In this document: positions 43,405 through 53,981 of the stretch, one piece after another | How positions within the stretch are numbered: position 1 is the first letter of the stretch | Layout: the number at the start of each line of letters is the position of its first letter | Origin: Diplolepis rosae | Lineage: Eukaryota; Arthropoda; Insecta; Hymenoptera; Diplolepididae | Direction: 5' to 3' | DNA length: 64,000 nt | Assembly (NCBI GenBank): GCA_030998225.1 | Contig: JAPYXD010000308.1 | Coordinates: forward strand, 1,560,001 to 1,624,000 | Program-made: the position numbers and the translations under genes | Notes under the pieces: model-generated | Database searches by the model: none | Seen by the model: only the letters and a program-made list of their open reading frames with translations | What the model was told of the DNA's origin: nothing

Positions 43405-43673
43405 TTAACGGTAGTTGGAATTTTCCCGCGCCTGATAAAATTTGGTCATTTTTATGCCCCTAAATCTTGCAGTCTGCTACATATATTAACTTGATTTCTT
43501 TTTATTTTGTCAAGAATTGAGTGATGAACAACTTTGACCATGGAAATTTTTTTATACAAACTTGGGAGAAATACAGCCGATTTGTAAAATTGTGGAAAAA
43601 TGCCATTTTTGAACAAAATTAAAAAAATCAACTTAATAATCATCAGGCGCGGGAAATTGCCAACTACCGTTAA
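43405..43673. mobile_element. TTAA-flanked MITE, about 260 bp
   Basis: Element 43409-43669 between TTAA at 43405-43408 and 43670-43673. Inverted ends CGGTAGTTGG and CCAACTACCG, extending imperfectly over about 30 bp through CCCGCGCCTGAT and ATCAGGCGCGGG. No gene. Confidence 0.75.
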
Positions 43674-44735
43674 AAGATTTCTCCCCTTTGTGTCAGGATC
43701 CGAAGGATCCATAACGGTAAAATCCTGGCGTGTGTTCCTAATGTTCAATTATATTTCGAGTTGATTGGGAAGAAGAACGTATATTTATTCAAAAGTGGTG
43801 AACTTGAATTTCTCACTTGGTACTTTCACGTGTTATATCTGTCGGTTTTTTTTAGGCGGTGCGACGATAAGACAAATCTCAGACTCTCGACTTTCTACTG
43901 ACTTACTCCCGACCCTCCACGACTCGACCACTCTGCTTAGGGTCCGAAGTATCCGCTTATATAAGTAGTCTGTACTTTAAACTCGCTAGATCCAGGCATT
44001 AGAGATTGTATGCCCTGTACATTCAATATGGTTTGTAGTTCCCATTAGAATCTTAAAGGTCAATGTGTGCATGGGCCAGCTTGTTTGTGTGCTTCGTTGA
44101 TGTGTCACACCGATTTTTTCAGTCTGCGTGACTAGTCGAAGGGGTCTCCTTCTTAGTGAGGGTGTAACTCATATCCTCTAAGAGTGTAGATTAATCACGT
44201 GCTAACTGACTTGGATAAAAGTAGTCACAAAGATTAACTACATTGTTTGTAATCATCAAAAGATATGAAAATAATATTGCATTGGAATTATTATTTATCC
44301 ATTTATGTTCATTTATTGTTTATTGCTATCAATTTAGTTAATATTTAAGAACAATATTTTGTAATTATAATGTAAAAGTTACAATCAGTAACATAAATAA
44401 TAGTAAAGTAATTACATTAATTGTTATATTGTAATTGATATAATATTTGTTGTCAATAATTTATTGTGTTACAATCAAAATAATAATAATAATAATAGAC
44501 AAAAGAATATTTGTTGTTGCATTACAATATAAAAATATAGTAGGTGCTGTTGATCATTAATCATTCTTCGTATTATTACAACAATAATATTAATAGCAGT
44601 AACGATAACATTAGTTGTTTATTATTTTTAGTAAAAATAATATTTGTTGTGAGATATAAATTATCATTTATATTCTGTTAATCGCTATAATTCGATATTA
44701 TAATTAGTAATAACAATAATATTACCAATATAAAG
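43674..44735. other. No gene; AAT-rich tract
   Basis: Contains AAT microsatellite-like stretches, e.g. near 44480-44500 and 44570-44740. No coding support. Confidence 0.5.
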
Positions 44736-45600
44736 AATTTCCACCCCTTTGGACTGGCCACCACTTGGACTGGTACCTTCACCAAGTCCTTCTCTTGGCT
44801 ATGCCAAAAAAGGACGGGTGTGGAGGCTTAGCAGAGGGCCCTTGAGCCATGGAGGTTGTAGTGTCCCGATGAAACGGTGAACAAATGCAGGGGGCTCTAT
44901 AGATGGACATCTTCCCATTGCGTGAAGGGTGCCCTATAAACAGGTCTATCCCAGGTTCAAAGCGGGAGACGCTATAGACGCGTTTATCCCTATGCATGAA
45001 GAAGGATGTATGCCCCAGGAAGCGGCGCTGAGAATGAGTCTGCGAGTGCGTGCGAGGATTGAGTGAACTGAATGAATGTCAGCGCCTCATGACTGTTATA
45101 TGTGTCCTTTGAATGTGAGAGAAGACTCTATATAAGGGCTCTCTCTTGAGTGAGGCAAAGATCAGATTGGTGAATGAAACCTCCTGGGAGACACAGCAAA
45201 GCCTCCGCAGTCTGTGACCAAGAACAATCTAAACGATCGTTTCCGTATAACATTCCACTGGGAGTGCTTCGTCGATGAGTGGTGTCTTCCCCGGCCCACG
45301 AGAAGGCGAGGCTGATGTGAACTTAACTCTGCCGAGGTGGTGTGCCACGCGGGACCATAAGCTAGCCTCTTCGGGACGTTGATCAGGTAGTGCGTATTGA
45401 ACACAGGTGTTGGAGCCTGTGCTCCTCTACGCACGATGCACTGGTAAACAAAATTAATGGATTCAAAGACGAACACCATGAGGGATAGTGGACTTGGATG
45501 CTTCTCCAGTAGCTGAGGACTGGAAGGACGTCGTTCAGCTCATGAGGGAGCTCCGTTCTTATGGACCTCGCGCTCGGTCTTGTGCTCTTCGGATACATTT
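44736..45600 (+). other. Probable 5' UTR of R1-clade copy 2
   Basis: GC-rich, stop-dense, with no gene. The end, GCTGAGGACTGGAAGGACGT near 45511, resembles 24869-24890 before ORF1 of copy 1. The rest does not align obviously with copy 1, so it may be from a related family. Confidence 0.5.
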
Positions 45601-46843
45601 AAGTTTATTTCTTATAATTTAATACTGAAGCTCAAACCAATTTTATAATATTAAAGATGATGTAAATTACTCATTTTCTCAAATTCACTAAATTTCTTTT
45701 TCAGTTTAAGTGAAACAGGAAATTCAATTTACTTAAGGCTCTATCGGCCTTAAGGAACACATTCTTATCATGACACCCATGCTCGATTTTCTGTATAGAT
45801 TTCAGTAACTTTTTAATGAATTACATGATTAACATAATTTATTTATTTTCTTCTAAATATGTCAAAAAGGAGAAACAATCGTAGACTTTATATAAGGAAA
45901 CGATTTTGCAAAACAACGCTTATTTCGTATCTCACATATTTTGGTGAAAAAAATGGAATTTTTTCAATATTCCAAAACAAAACATAAAATATATATCCTG
46001 TCGAGAAATTTCTTAATAAGAATGTGTAGACCTCATTTAGGCAAATAATTTTTTATTCAAACGTTTTTTATGCAACTCATATATTTTGTCTAAAAAATGG
46101 AATTCTTGAATTTTAATCGTATTTTTTGGAATTGAAACGAAAAATATATGTTTTTTCAGAAACTGTGTAAGACAAAACTTGTAGATCTTTTTAAAACGAA
46201 CAACTTTGTATTCCTACGTTTTTTTCGTATTTCACATATCATTGTTAAAAAATTGAATTTTGGATTTTTAATAGTTTGTTTTAAATTAAAAAGAAAAATA
46301 TGCATCTTATGAAAAAATATCACGATTCAAATTTGTAGATCTTTATGTAGAAAATAATAATGTATAATAACGTTTTTTCGTATCTCGTATAATTTGACTG
46401 TAAAATGGAATTCTGATATTGACTTATTTCAAATTTTAATATGCTGTAACATTTCTAATTTTGATTTCATAAAAATATGTTATCAGGATAATTTGTAGAG
46501 ATTTATGAGAACTATCAAAAACCAGTATTGCAATTTTTTATTTTTTCAAAAAGGTATTTTCAGAAACACAAAAGTAGTGCTCAATCTCTCAATTTTGATT
46601 GGATGTGGCTGGTTAACGAACTTTTCCTTACTTCAATTCAATCTGATAATTCTATCGAAAGTTATCGAGTATACGACCTACTACAGACAGACAGACAGAA
46701 ACTTTCGTAAAAACCGTTTTTTTCTGACTCAGGGGGTCTCAAAACGTGAAGATTTGATAAAAATTTCGAAAGTCGTTTTTCACATAAAACCAATACCTTC
46801 TCATATGATGAGAATGTAAAAAAGAGAAGGAAAGAAGGTTTCT
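45601..46843 (+). repeat. AT-rich block with about four 150-bp tandem units
   Basis: Units near 45929, 46078, 46230 and 46379 each start CGTATCTCACATAT-like and carry AAAATGGAATT and TGTAGATCTTT words. Inverted partial units are at 39691-39960. A CAGA microsatellite lies at about 46682-46700. It separates the R1 5' region from ORF1. Confidence 0.65.
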
Positions 46844-47600
46844 GTGCCCTCTGCACAGGACCGTAAAGAGAAGGGGAAGTTGCCAATGCGCTCTCCGGCC
46901 GCCAGTTCAGGCGACGCTATCAGAGTGTCGGCGCAGGATGGTGAGACCTACGCCGAGATCCTGAAAGCTATGAAGGCGGAGGTAAACCCCCAAAATGCAG
47001 GAGCAGAGGCCCTCTCCATTCAGAGAACCAGGAGGGAGGAAATCCTCCTGGTCCTCAAAAAGGGGGGTGACGTCTCGACCTTCAAGAAGGCGCTCGATCA
47101 TGCGGTCAAGGAGAAGGCCGAAGATGAATCGTTGGTCTCGGAAAGGTCTTTTGAAGTTAGGGACCTCGACGAGACCGTCACAAGGGAAGAAGTTGTTGCC
47201 GCACTGTGCATCCCGCTGGGCAAGCCAGACCTCGGGGACCAGTGCAGGCAGTACAATCGCTTCGGCGGTGTGCAGACTGAAGTGGTCCGTTTAACCGAGG
47301 CGGACGCTCGGAGCCTGCTCGGGCTCGGTAAGCCGAGGGTGGGGTGGGTGAACTGCCGCATACGCGAGCATCTCGAGGTAGCCCGGTACTTCAGGTGCCA
47401 GGGATATGGCCAAGTGTCGCGCGGCTGCGCGCTTACAGGCAGGAAGGATGCCTGCTGGTGGTGAAAAGGCGCGTCGCACTTGGCCAAGGTTTGCAAGGCT
47501 TCTCCTAGGTGCCTGACTTGTGCTCATGGGTGCGAAAAAGATGTCGCCCACGCTTCGGGGAGCGTTTGTTGCCTAGTATTCAGGGCGCAGCTCCTAAGGT
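46844..47600 (+). pseudogene. R1-clade ORF1 (gag-like) of copy 2
   Basis: Conserved gag block DAIRVSAQDGETYAEILK, EALSIQRTRREEIL and a long helical region, then zinc-knuckle sequence: RYFRCQGYGQVSRGC, where the His of the first knuckle is Gln, and KDACWW cut by TGA at 47461-47463 in the second knuckle. The same frame goes on with LAKVCKASPRCLTC and HASGSVC. This supplies the ORF1 C-terminus missing from copy 1. Confidence 0.8.
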
Positions 47601-48327
47601 TGAAGGGATCAAGGAGATCTGGGATCCTTGTTTGCAGCCCTGATTTGAGCATCGGCGATTTCCTGGAGAACAATGCGAGGTTCGTTTGGGCGGAGGTGGT
47701 GGGGGTACGTGTGTGCAGCTGCTACTTTTCTCCCAACGATCTTTTCGAGATCTTTGAGACCCAGATCCTCCTCCTTGAGGAAAGCTTTAGAGAGGCTACT
47801 GGGCGGTCCCTTATTGTGGGCATAATTAATAGTAAGTAGCGCGAGTGAGGCGGAAAGTGGTCGCAGCATGTGACCACTCCATGCCTTGCCACGAGCACGG
47901 GCGTACCGGGGACTCGATGTACTGGTGGAACGACCAGTTGTCTGTCCTGCGTCGAAAATGCCTTACAGCGCGGCGGAGATTTATCCGCTCAAAGGGTGAT
48001 CCTCTGCTGAGCGAGGCATGGAAAAAAGCAAAATCAGCTCTGAGGCAAGGCATAAAGAAAAGCCGACTTCAGTGCTGGAAAGACTTGATCGGAAAATTCG
48101 AGAAGGACCCATGGGGTCTCGCCTCTAAAATAGTCACTAAAAGATTGGTGACTAGAAGGAAGACCCCAGGCCTGGATAATGCCGATCGAGTCAAGTACAT
48201 TGTGCAGAGCTTGTTTCCACATCTAGAGCCGTTCTAAAGACAGGACCGAAGATCCTGCGTTGTCCGGCGCGAAGAACTCTTCACTCACGAGGAACTAAAG
48301 AGAGCGGGTGGGAGGCTTAAGGCAAAT
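47601..48327 (+). pseudogene. R1-clade endonuclease and endonuclease-RT linker fragments of copy 2
   Basis: SGILVCSPDLSIGDFLEN, then SCYFSPNDLFEIFE and GRSLIVGIINS: the GDFNS block is lost (GIINS), ending at 47839. From 47845 another frame has HSMPCHEHGRTGD, YWWNDQLSVLRRKC, KDLIGKFEKDPWG, the linker absent from copy 1, ending at 48237. A large deletion separates the two parts, and RT is absent. Confidence 0.75.
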
Positions 48328-48474
48328 AATGGGCGTGTGTTCGTGGATGGGAGTCCTGGGCGAACGGATGACGGAAGAGTCGTACGCGACTTTAAGCTGG
48401 AACCAACTGCCCGCGAAGTTTAAAGCCGAAAGGCAGTTCCGCGGGCGGTGTATTGGTTCAAGATGATGGTAATG

Positions 48475-48532
48475 AAAAATAATAGTAATGTTGATAATAA
48501 TAAAATAATAATAAAAGAGTATAATAATAGTC
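48475..48532. repeat. AAT/TAA microsatellite
   Basis: Imperfect AATAATAATA run directly after the R1-clade 3' end. It may be the target or the tail of the insertion. Confidence 0.7.
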
Positions 48533-48779
48533 ATATATCCGTGACGCCTCTCCCCCTAAATTCGATCGTGAAGATGAAAGAATAGGACTCTAATGATCGA
48601 ATCCTTGAAAGAGGAAAATTAGGTTTATAATACAAGTTCGAACTTCTTTCTGCAATATTTTAATGGAATTATCAAAGGTATCACGTTTCCATAGCTTGTT
48701 ATGAGATAGATTTATCTAATAGAGAGCACATACTCATAAAATGCAGCTTTAACTTCCAAACGTCAATCCGTTTTTTTTT

Positions 48780-48985
48780 TTTAGGTAAACGAAGGTAGAT
48801 ATTAAATATATAATGGAGGATACAGAGAAGTTCAATAAATTAAAAACAGAAATATTTCATTTGATGAAATGTTGTATATTGAATGATTTTTTTTGAGGTA
48901 AAAGAAGGTAGATATTAAATATATAATAGAGGATACAGAGAAGTTCAATAAATTAAAAACAGAAATATTTCATTTGATGAAGGCA
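48780..48985 (+). repeat. Two direct repeats of about 90 bp
   Basis: 48783-48868 and 48900-48985 both read GGTAGATATTAAATATATAA and onward to CATTTGATGAA with one or two differences; period about 117 bp. Confidence 0.85.
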
Positions 48986-49549
48986 TAGTTTTTGTTCATA
49001 ATTTCTATAATTGTATGATTTGTTCTATTTTATCTATAATGTGAAGGTTGATTATTATAGCTCGAATAATAGGTAGAGTATGTAATTATTGTACGAATAG
49101 CATGAATAGCTGAAAAATATAAGAAGTGGATTAGCAATGGTAATTATATGAGAAATAAAAATTATGGCATATCAAACGTGCCTAAGAGATTCGCCGATTT
49201 ATAAGATGTTCACGAAAATTTTAATTTTCTTTACCCAATTAAGCGCGTATAAAAGGATTATTATGTACTACTTTTGGCTTATTTTTAAATTGAATTTTAA
49301 CTTTGCCTTTTCATAAGATTTCTCGAATTTTATAAGGCCTGAAATATTTGTTTTCAAGTTTTTTAGGCTTCGAACCTCTCAGTAAAAATACTTCTTCATC
49401 AACGTTAAAATTTTTTGGCTTATATTTTTATCGTAATATTTCTCTGATTTCTCTTTTGCTGTAATGAAATTGACGGGACGCAATGTTTTTCAAAACTTTA
49501 AACTCGTTTTTCTCAAAATCTCATTTTTGTTCCGTACTGCAGGGATTGC
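48986..49549. other. No gene seen
   Basis: AT-rich, nothing supported. Confidence 0.5.
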
Positions 49550-49860
49550 AAAAAAACGGAGGTTCATATCGGTTTGAAAATTTTTTTGCTTTCGCAGAAC
49601 ATGTTCCTTCACGGGCTGAACCACCGTAGTAAGCTGTAAAAATGTCTAAGTTTAAGAAAAAAATTTGTAAACATAAATTTTTTGTGAAAAATTTTCACTT
49701 TTTGAAATATTTTTGAATTTTTTGAAAAAAGTTTTATTTTTTTTGTATGTTAACAGGTTCAGCCCAGAGAGGGAAGTATTACGAACGCAAAGCACTTTGA
49801 AAAATTCAATTACCATTATTAAAATAGAAGACTTGTATTACTGCAAAAATTTTTTTTTTG
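49550..49860. repeat. Imperfect inverted repeat
   Basis: CGGGCTGAACCACC near 49613 mirrors GGTTCAGCCC near 49755, with weaker pairing around (about 70% over 45 bp). Possibly a decayed MITE. Confidence 0.35.
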
Positions 49861-50033
49861 TTAAATTGTTTATTTGCTTATATAATTGTATATTGGAATT
49901 TTTCAATGAAGAAATATTTTTTGTATTCTATTTAATTGTTATAAATAACTTATGAAAACAAAATTATTTATATCTTGATATTTACTTTTTAATTAGACTT
50001 TGAAAATAAGATTAGTTTGACTTCCCAGTCCCC

Positions 50034-50470
50034 TTAATTAACAATATCCATAGAAACTTTATCGAAGGCAGTTCCAGGAGTGTCGGTTGTAATCAAAGGT
50101 TCTTTTGATTTTATGCGTACTGGTTTTTTTAAATGACATTTTAAACAGGTTTGAATATATTTTTGGATAACAAGTTTCATATTTTGCCAATAAAAATGTT
50201 GACGTATCCTATTAAAAGTTTTTGTGACACCTTTATGTCCTCCTAAAGCTGAAGAATGAGCTTTTTCCATTAAATGAGATTGTTGTTCCTTAATTGCATA
50301 TTGTGTATTTCTATTACATATTATGATTCTCATTAGTGAGTCAGAAAAAGCTAATTTTATAGTGCTTATAACTTCTTCCCATAAAATGTTATTGTGACGT
50401 CTGAAGTCTCATAAGATAAAAGTATTTTTAAGTTTTTCAATTATACTCTTGAAGAGAATATAATTTTTTA
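50034..50470 (-). pseudogene. pol: Ty3/gypsy integrase zinc-domain fragment
   Basis: HSSALGGHKGVTKTFNRI, HFYWQNM and CLKCHLKK form the HHCC zinc-binding domain, followed by DKVSMDIVN, the start of the catalytic core with its first Asp, where the homology stops at 50034. Upstream (to 50470) sequence in the same sense is a degraded pol tether. No further pol. Confidence 0.75.
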
Positions 50471-51972
50471 AATCAGTTACGGGTCTGGAGTTTTTACTCC
50501 AATAACCCAGGACTACTGTTGAAAATTGATTCTCAAAAAACAAATGGTTTCAAAATAACATTTAAATGGGAAAAGACAGGGTGGACCTTGGACAAAGTCG
50601 TACTATTCCCATACAAGGGTGCACGCCACTTTGTCCTAAGTTCGGGGATTTGGAAAGAAAGGCGAGAAATTTTACAAATGCTAGTACTGGAATGGTTAGC
50701 AGCACTCAAACGTTTGTATTAAAAAATTTAATAATATAAAAGAGACAGAGGGCGAAAAAGCCAGAGAAGTACACAGCAATTTGTAATTGAAACTTACTTT
50801 CATTATTTTGTTGAATCCTTTATTAATATTCTTCCTTGGGGAGATGATAAAGCCTGAATGTTCAATGGAAAAACTTTTATATTTTAGAGTAGACATTTTC
50901 TTAACGTTAAAATAATTCGTTTACTGACAGACCGACTGTTTAATAAATTTGTCGCGACCGTATTGAAGAATTGTAAAAAAAGAATAGAATTGAGTGCGGA
51001 AAATGTGCGGAAAATGTGCGCAAAGAAACTTATCTCCATATTCCAAATATTAGGAAAAGTCTAGGGGTAGCTGTCTTAGCTCTCTATTGATCTAGATAGG
51101 CAAAAGTGAAACAGGACGTTCAATTCACTAAGGGCTATATCGGCCAGTGATCCCAGAACGTGGGAGCTGGCGGCCCCCACCACGCTCCCATGTGGGAGCA
51201 CACGCAATCAAGCGCGCCGTGTCGGTGTGTCCCCACTTCCTCCCTTCGATTTCACGCTTTCGTCTGTTGAGCGAAGATCGAAAATTATGTTTCTGTCCAC
51301 TTCGTGTCAACGTGGCGCGAAGCAGACGACAAATTTAAAATCACCAAATATATTATTTAAGATATTACCTTTCTTTCTTTGATACTTTTAAAAATATTCA
51401 CCTAAAATGAATATCTAAATATTTTATTTTGAATTTTAGGAAGATTTAAAGACTCAAAAAATGATTTTCTATTGAAATTTAAACTCAATAAATTTTCAAA
51501 GTTTCAACACCAAATATCATTTTCAATATTCTTTAGCTATGCAAATCAAATAGTTCAATTAGAAAATCATCTAGAGAATATTAAATATTAAGTAATGATA
51601 AAATATGATATTGGAGTTTAAAAAATAAAATATTAAAATACTTAAGTAATACATAAATTATATAAAACCGAAATTACATCTGAATTTTCATACGAAATTA
51701 CACTTTACGATTTCTCTTATATAAAATACAAATATAAATTATGTATTTCGAATAAAAAAGTTTTAAAAAAATTGTATAGTACGCGAATCAACTATATCAA
51801 TTAAAAAATTTAGTGGAAATTATTTTACTTAGAAAAAATAAGAAATTAGGGCTAAAAATCTACATTCCTAATTACATGGTGATAGTAGATAAAAATTCTA
51901 TACGATGTTGTTGTTAATAATTGGCTTCAGGGTCCAGAAATGATAACTCAGGAAGTCACATACTTTCAAACA
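50471..51972. other. No recognised gene
   Basis: A GC-richer island lies at about 51140-51310 with no recognised content. The words AGTGAAACAGGA...TTCAATTCACTAAGGGCT at 51105-51135 recur, diverged, at about 45708-45740, a minor dispersed repeat. Confidence 0.4.
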
Positions 51973-52000
51973 TTTCGACTCTAATCGGAGTCCTCATCAG
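51973..52000 (-). ncRNA. Second hammerhead-like core
   Basis: On the minus strand CTGATGA (52000-51994), an unpaired G, GACTC, loop CGATTA, GAGTC, then GAAA (51976-51973). It has the same layout as 22139-22169, including the extra G and 6-nt loop, but a different stem. Other stems and cleavage site are not identified. Confidence 0.45.
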
Positions 52001-52444
52001 TGATCTTTGTTTCAAAAATTTAAAAACAGTGATAAAATATTGCACATATGGGACCAATTTTGGAATAAACTTTGGTAATGTAAAAAATGTGAAATATCGT
52101 GAGAGAATTTACATAAAATTATACAGAAAACATCGGTAAATTATCTAAAAACTTCCTTAGGAATAACAATAAAATTCTAGTACATAACTCTAATGTAAAT
52201 CAACTAAAAAACTAGTATATATTTGTGTCTCAATGCTACTGAAGATATAGATGCAAGTACATATGTAGTATAAAATTACAAAGGATTATTTATGAAAATT
52301 AGCTTAGAATTGCTAATACGAATTCTACACTGTTAAAATTTTCTACCGCAATTTCCCAGAAGATGTGAGTGGAGTTTCATTCAGCTGTAGCCTCCCAAAA
52401 TTCAGACAGAATTTCAGGAAATTCTGTTACTTCTTGGTAAATTC
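52001..52444. other. No gene seen
   Basis: AT-rich, perhaps the rest of the retroelement UTR carrying the hammerhead-like core. Confidence 0.4.
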
Positions 52445-53192
52445 AAAATAAGCCAAATCAGTCGATTCCACGTCGTTCTCAAGAATTGGGCATCGCTCAA
52501 ACGACACTGTGGCGTATTATGCGAAAATATCTTGGCCTACATACTTTCAAGATTAAATTGACTCAAGAACTAAAGCCCCTTGATCATTTGAAACGCCGAA
52601 ATTTCTCCAATTGGGCTCTGGCATAGCTTGAAGAAAATGAAGAATTTCATCGAAAAATCATCTTCAGCGATGAAGCTCATTTCTGGCTCAATGGCTTTGT
52701 TAATAAGCAAAATATGCGTTATTGGTCAGCAACAAACCCAAATGTGCTTCTTGAGACACCGTTGCATCCGCAAAAAGTGACTGTTTGGTGCGGTTTTCAT
52801 GGCGGAGGTATGATTGGGCCGTATTTTTTCGTGGATGAAAACGACCATTATGTTACCGTCAATGGAGAGCGCTATCGTGCTATGTTGGAAGATTATTTGT
52901 GGCCAGAATTGGATGAATTCACATCGACGATATGTGATTTCAACAATACGGTGCTACTAGCCACACAGCACGCGTAACAATCGATTTATTAAAAGGCAAA
53001 TTCGGTGAACGTGTTATGGTCTATACCAACAAGCCAGCAACTTTAGACGACCTCAAAGACAACATCCAACGCGAAACTGCCAACGTTCCGGTCGAAATGT
53101 GTGCCAGAGTGGTGGAAAATATGGTCCAAAGAATCGACCGCTGTAAACGGGCTCGTGGTGGTCATATGACCGATATCGAATTTCATTCATAA
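52445..53192 (+). pseudogene. Tc1/mariner-superfamily transposase, broken
   Basis: A helix-turn-helix-like part (SIPRRSQELGIAQTTLWRIM), TAG at 52624-52626, then IIFSDEAHFWLNG with the first catalytic Asp, MRYWSATNP, KVTVWCGFHGGG and IGPYFF. Near 52950 the second catalytic block is scrambled and a frameshift follows; HTARVTIDLLKGKFGERV then jumps to VYTNKPATLDDL, so about 30 residues with the third acidic residue are missing. The end GGHMTDIEFHS stops at TAA 53190-53192. No terminal repeats were found. Confidence 0.82.
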
Positions 53193-53441
53193 AATGTAAT
53201 GCTTGCACTAGAACCACGATAAATTTGAACCCAATATCTTAAATATTTCTGTGTTTTATTCATACATAAAATTGTTATTTCCCTATTGGAAAACCCTTTA
53301 TAAGCTTTCCCGCCGTCGTTTTTAACAATAGCTTTCCTGCATATATCCCTTTTTTCAAAGAAAGTAAAGGTATTAATCTTTCTTTTTGATTAACATTTGT
53401 GATACGTGACAGTATATTCCATATTATAAGATCAAAAACTA
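53193..53441. other. No gene; flank of mariner
   Basis: Short AT-rich spacer ending in TA at 53440-53441, the left target of the mariner. Confidence 0.5.
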
Positions 53442-53979
53442 TCAGGTGTACAAATAAGTTTCCGCCATTTGACAAATGTTAGGGTCACCAGTAAGTTTTG
53501 GTTGAAATTTACAGATGTAAAACATCACTGTCGTAAGGCAGGACATCTCTCAAGAACATAACCTGGAAATATTAGTGAATTTTCGTCAGTATAATACATT
53601 CTTTTGTGTGCGAAAATGTCAAGTTTTGAGCCGAATAAGCGTCATTTGCGGGAACTTTTGATTGACTTCTTCAATTTGAAGAAATCTTTAGCTGAGACAC
53701 ATCGATTGCTTGTAGGAACATATGATAAGGCTGCCTTAAGTGAGAAAAGTTGTCGTGAGTGGTTTTAAAAGTTTAAGAGCGGCGAATTTTACATCGAAAA
53801 CAAAGAACGTAGCGGAAGGCTGAAAGTATAAAAAGACATGGAATTGGATCAAGATTCCTGCCAAACGTAAGAAGAACAATACGATGGACAATACATCGAA
53901 TAAAACATAATTTTCTGTTCTTTCACAAACAGTGCCTAATTCTTGATAGAAAACGGCAGGAACTTATTTGTACACGTGA
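53442..53979 (+). mobile_element. Irritans-type mariner, internally deleted
   Basis: Ends TCAGGTGTACAAATAAGTTT and (inverse) TCACGTGTACAAATAAGTTC, flanked by TA at 53440-53441 and 53980-53981. At 538 bp it is less than half of a full mariner. It holds the transposase N-terminus only. Confidence 0.88.
53607..53885 (+). pseudogene. Mariner transposase N-terminal fragment
   Basis: From MSSFEPNKRHLRELL through FNLKKSLAETHRLL, CREWF, KFKSGEF, KERSGR to LDQDSCQT: the DNA-binding half of a DD34D mariner transposase. In-frame stops are at the codon after CREWF and after GRLKV. The catalytic half is deleted. Confidence 0.85.
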
Positions 53980-53981
53980 TA

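Larger units (their letters stand above)
44736..48465 (+). mobile_element. R1-clade non-LTR retrotransposon, copy 2, disrupted
   Basis: GC-rich 5' region (44736-45600), ORF1 (46844 onward), endonuclease and linker fragments, and a 3' end matching that of copy 1. A block of AT-rich tandem repeat (about 45620-46820) separates 5' region and ORF1. RT is missing: the sequence jumps at about 48328 to the 3' UTR. The tail is followed by an AAT microsatellite at about 48475-48530. Confidence 0.8.

Noticed and set aside
45162..45598. Minus-strand frames within the R1-clade 5' region
   Set aside because: Antisense to a probable 5' UTR, no domain.
51128..51338. Overlapping 60-63-codon frames in a GC-richer island
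   Set aside because: No motif on either strand; composition alone is not evidence for a gene.
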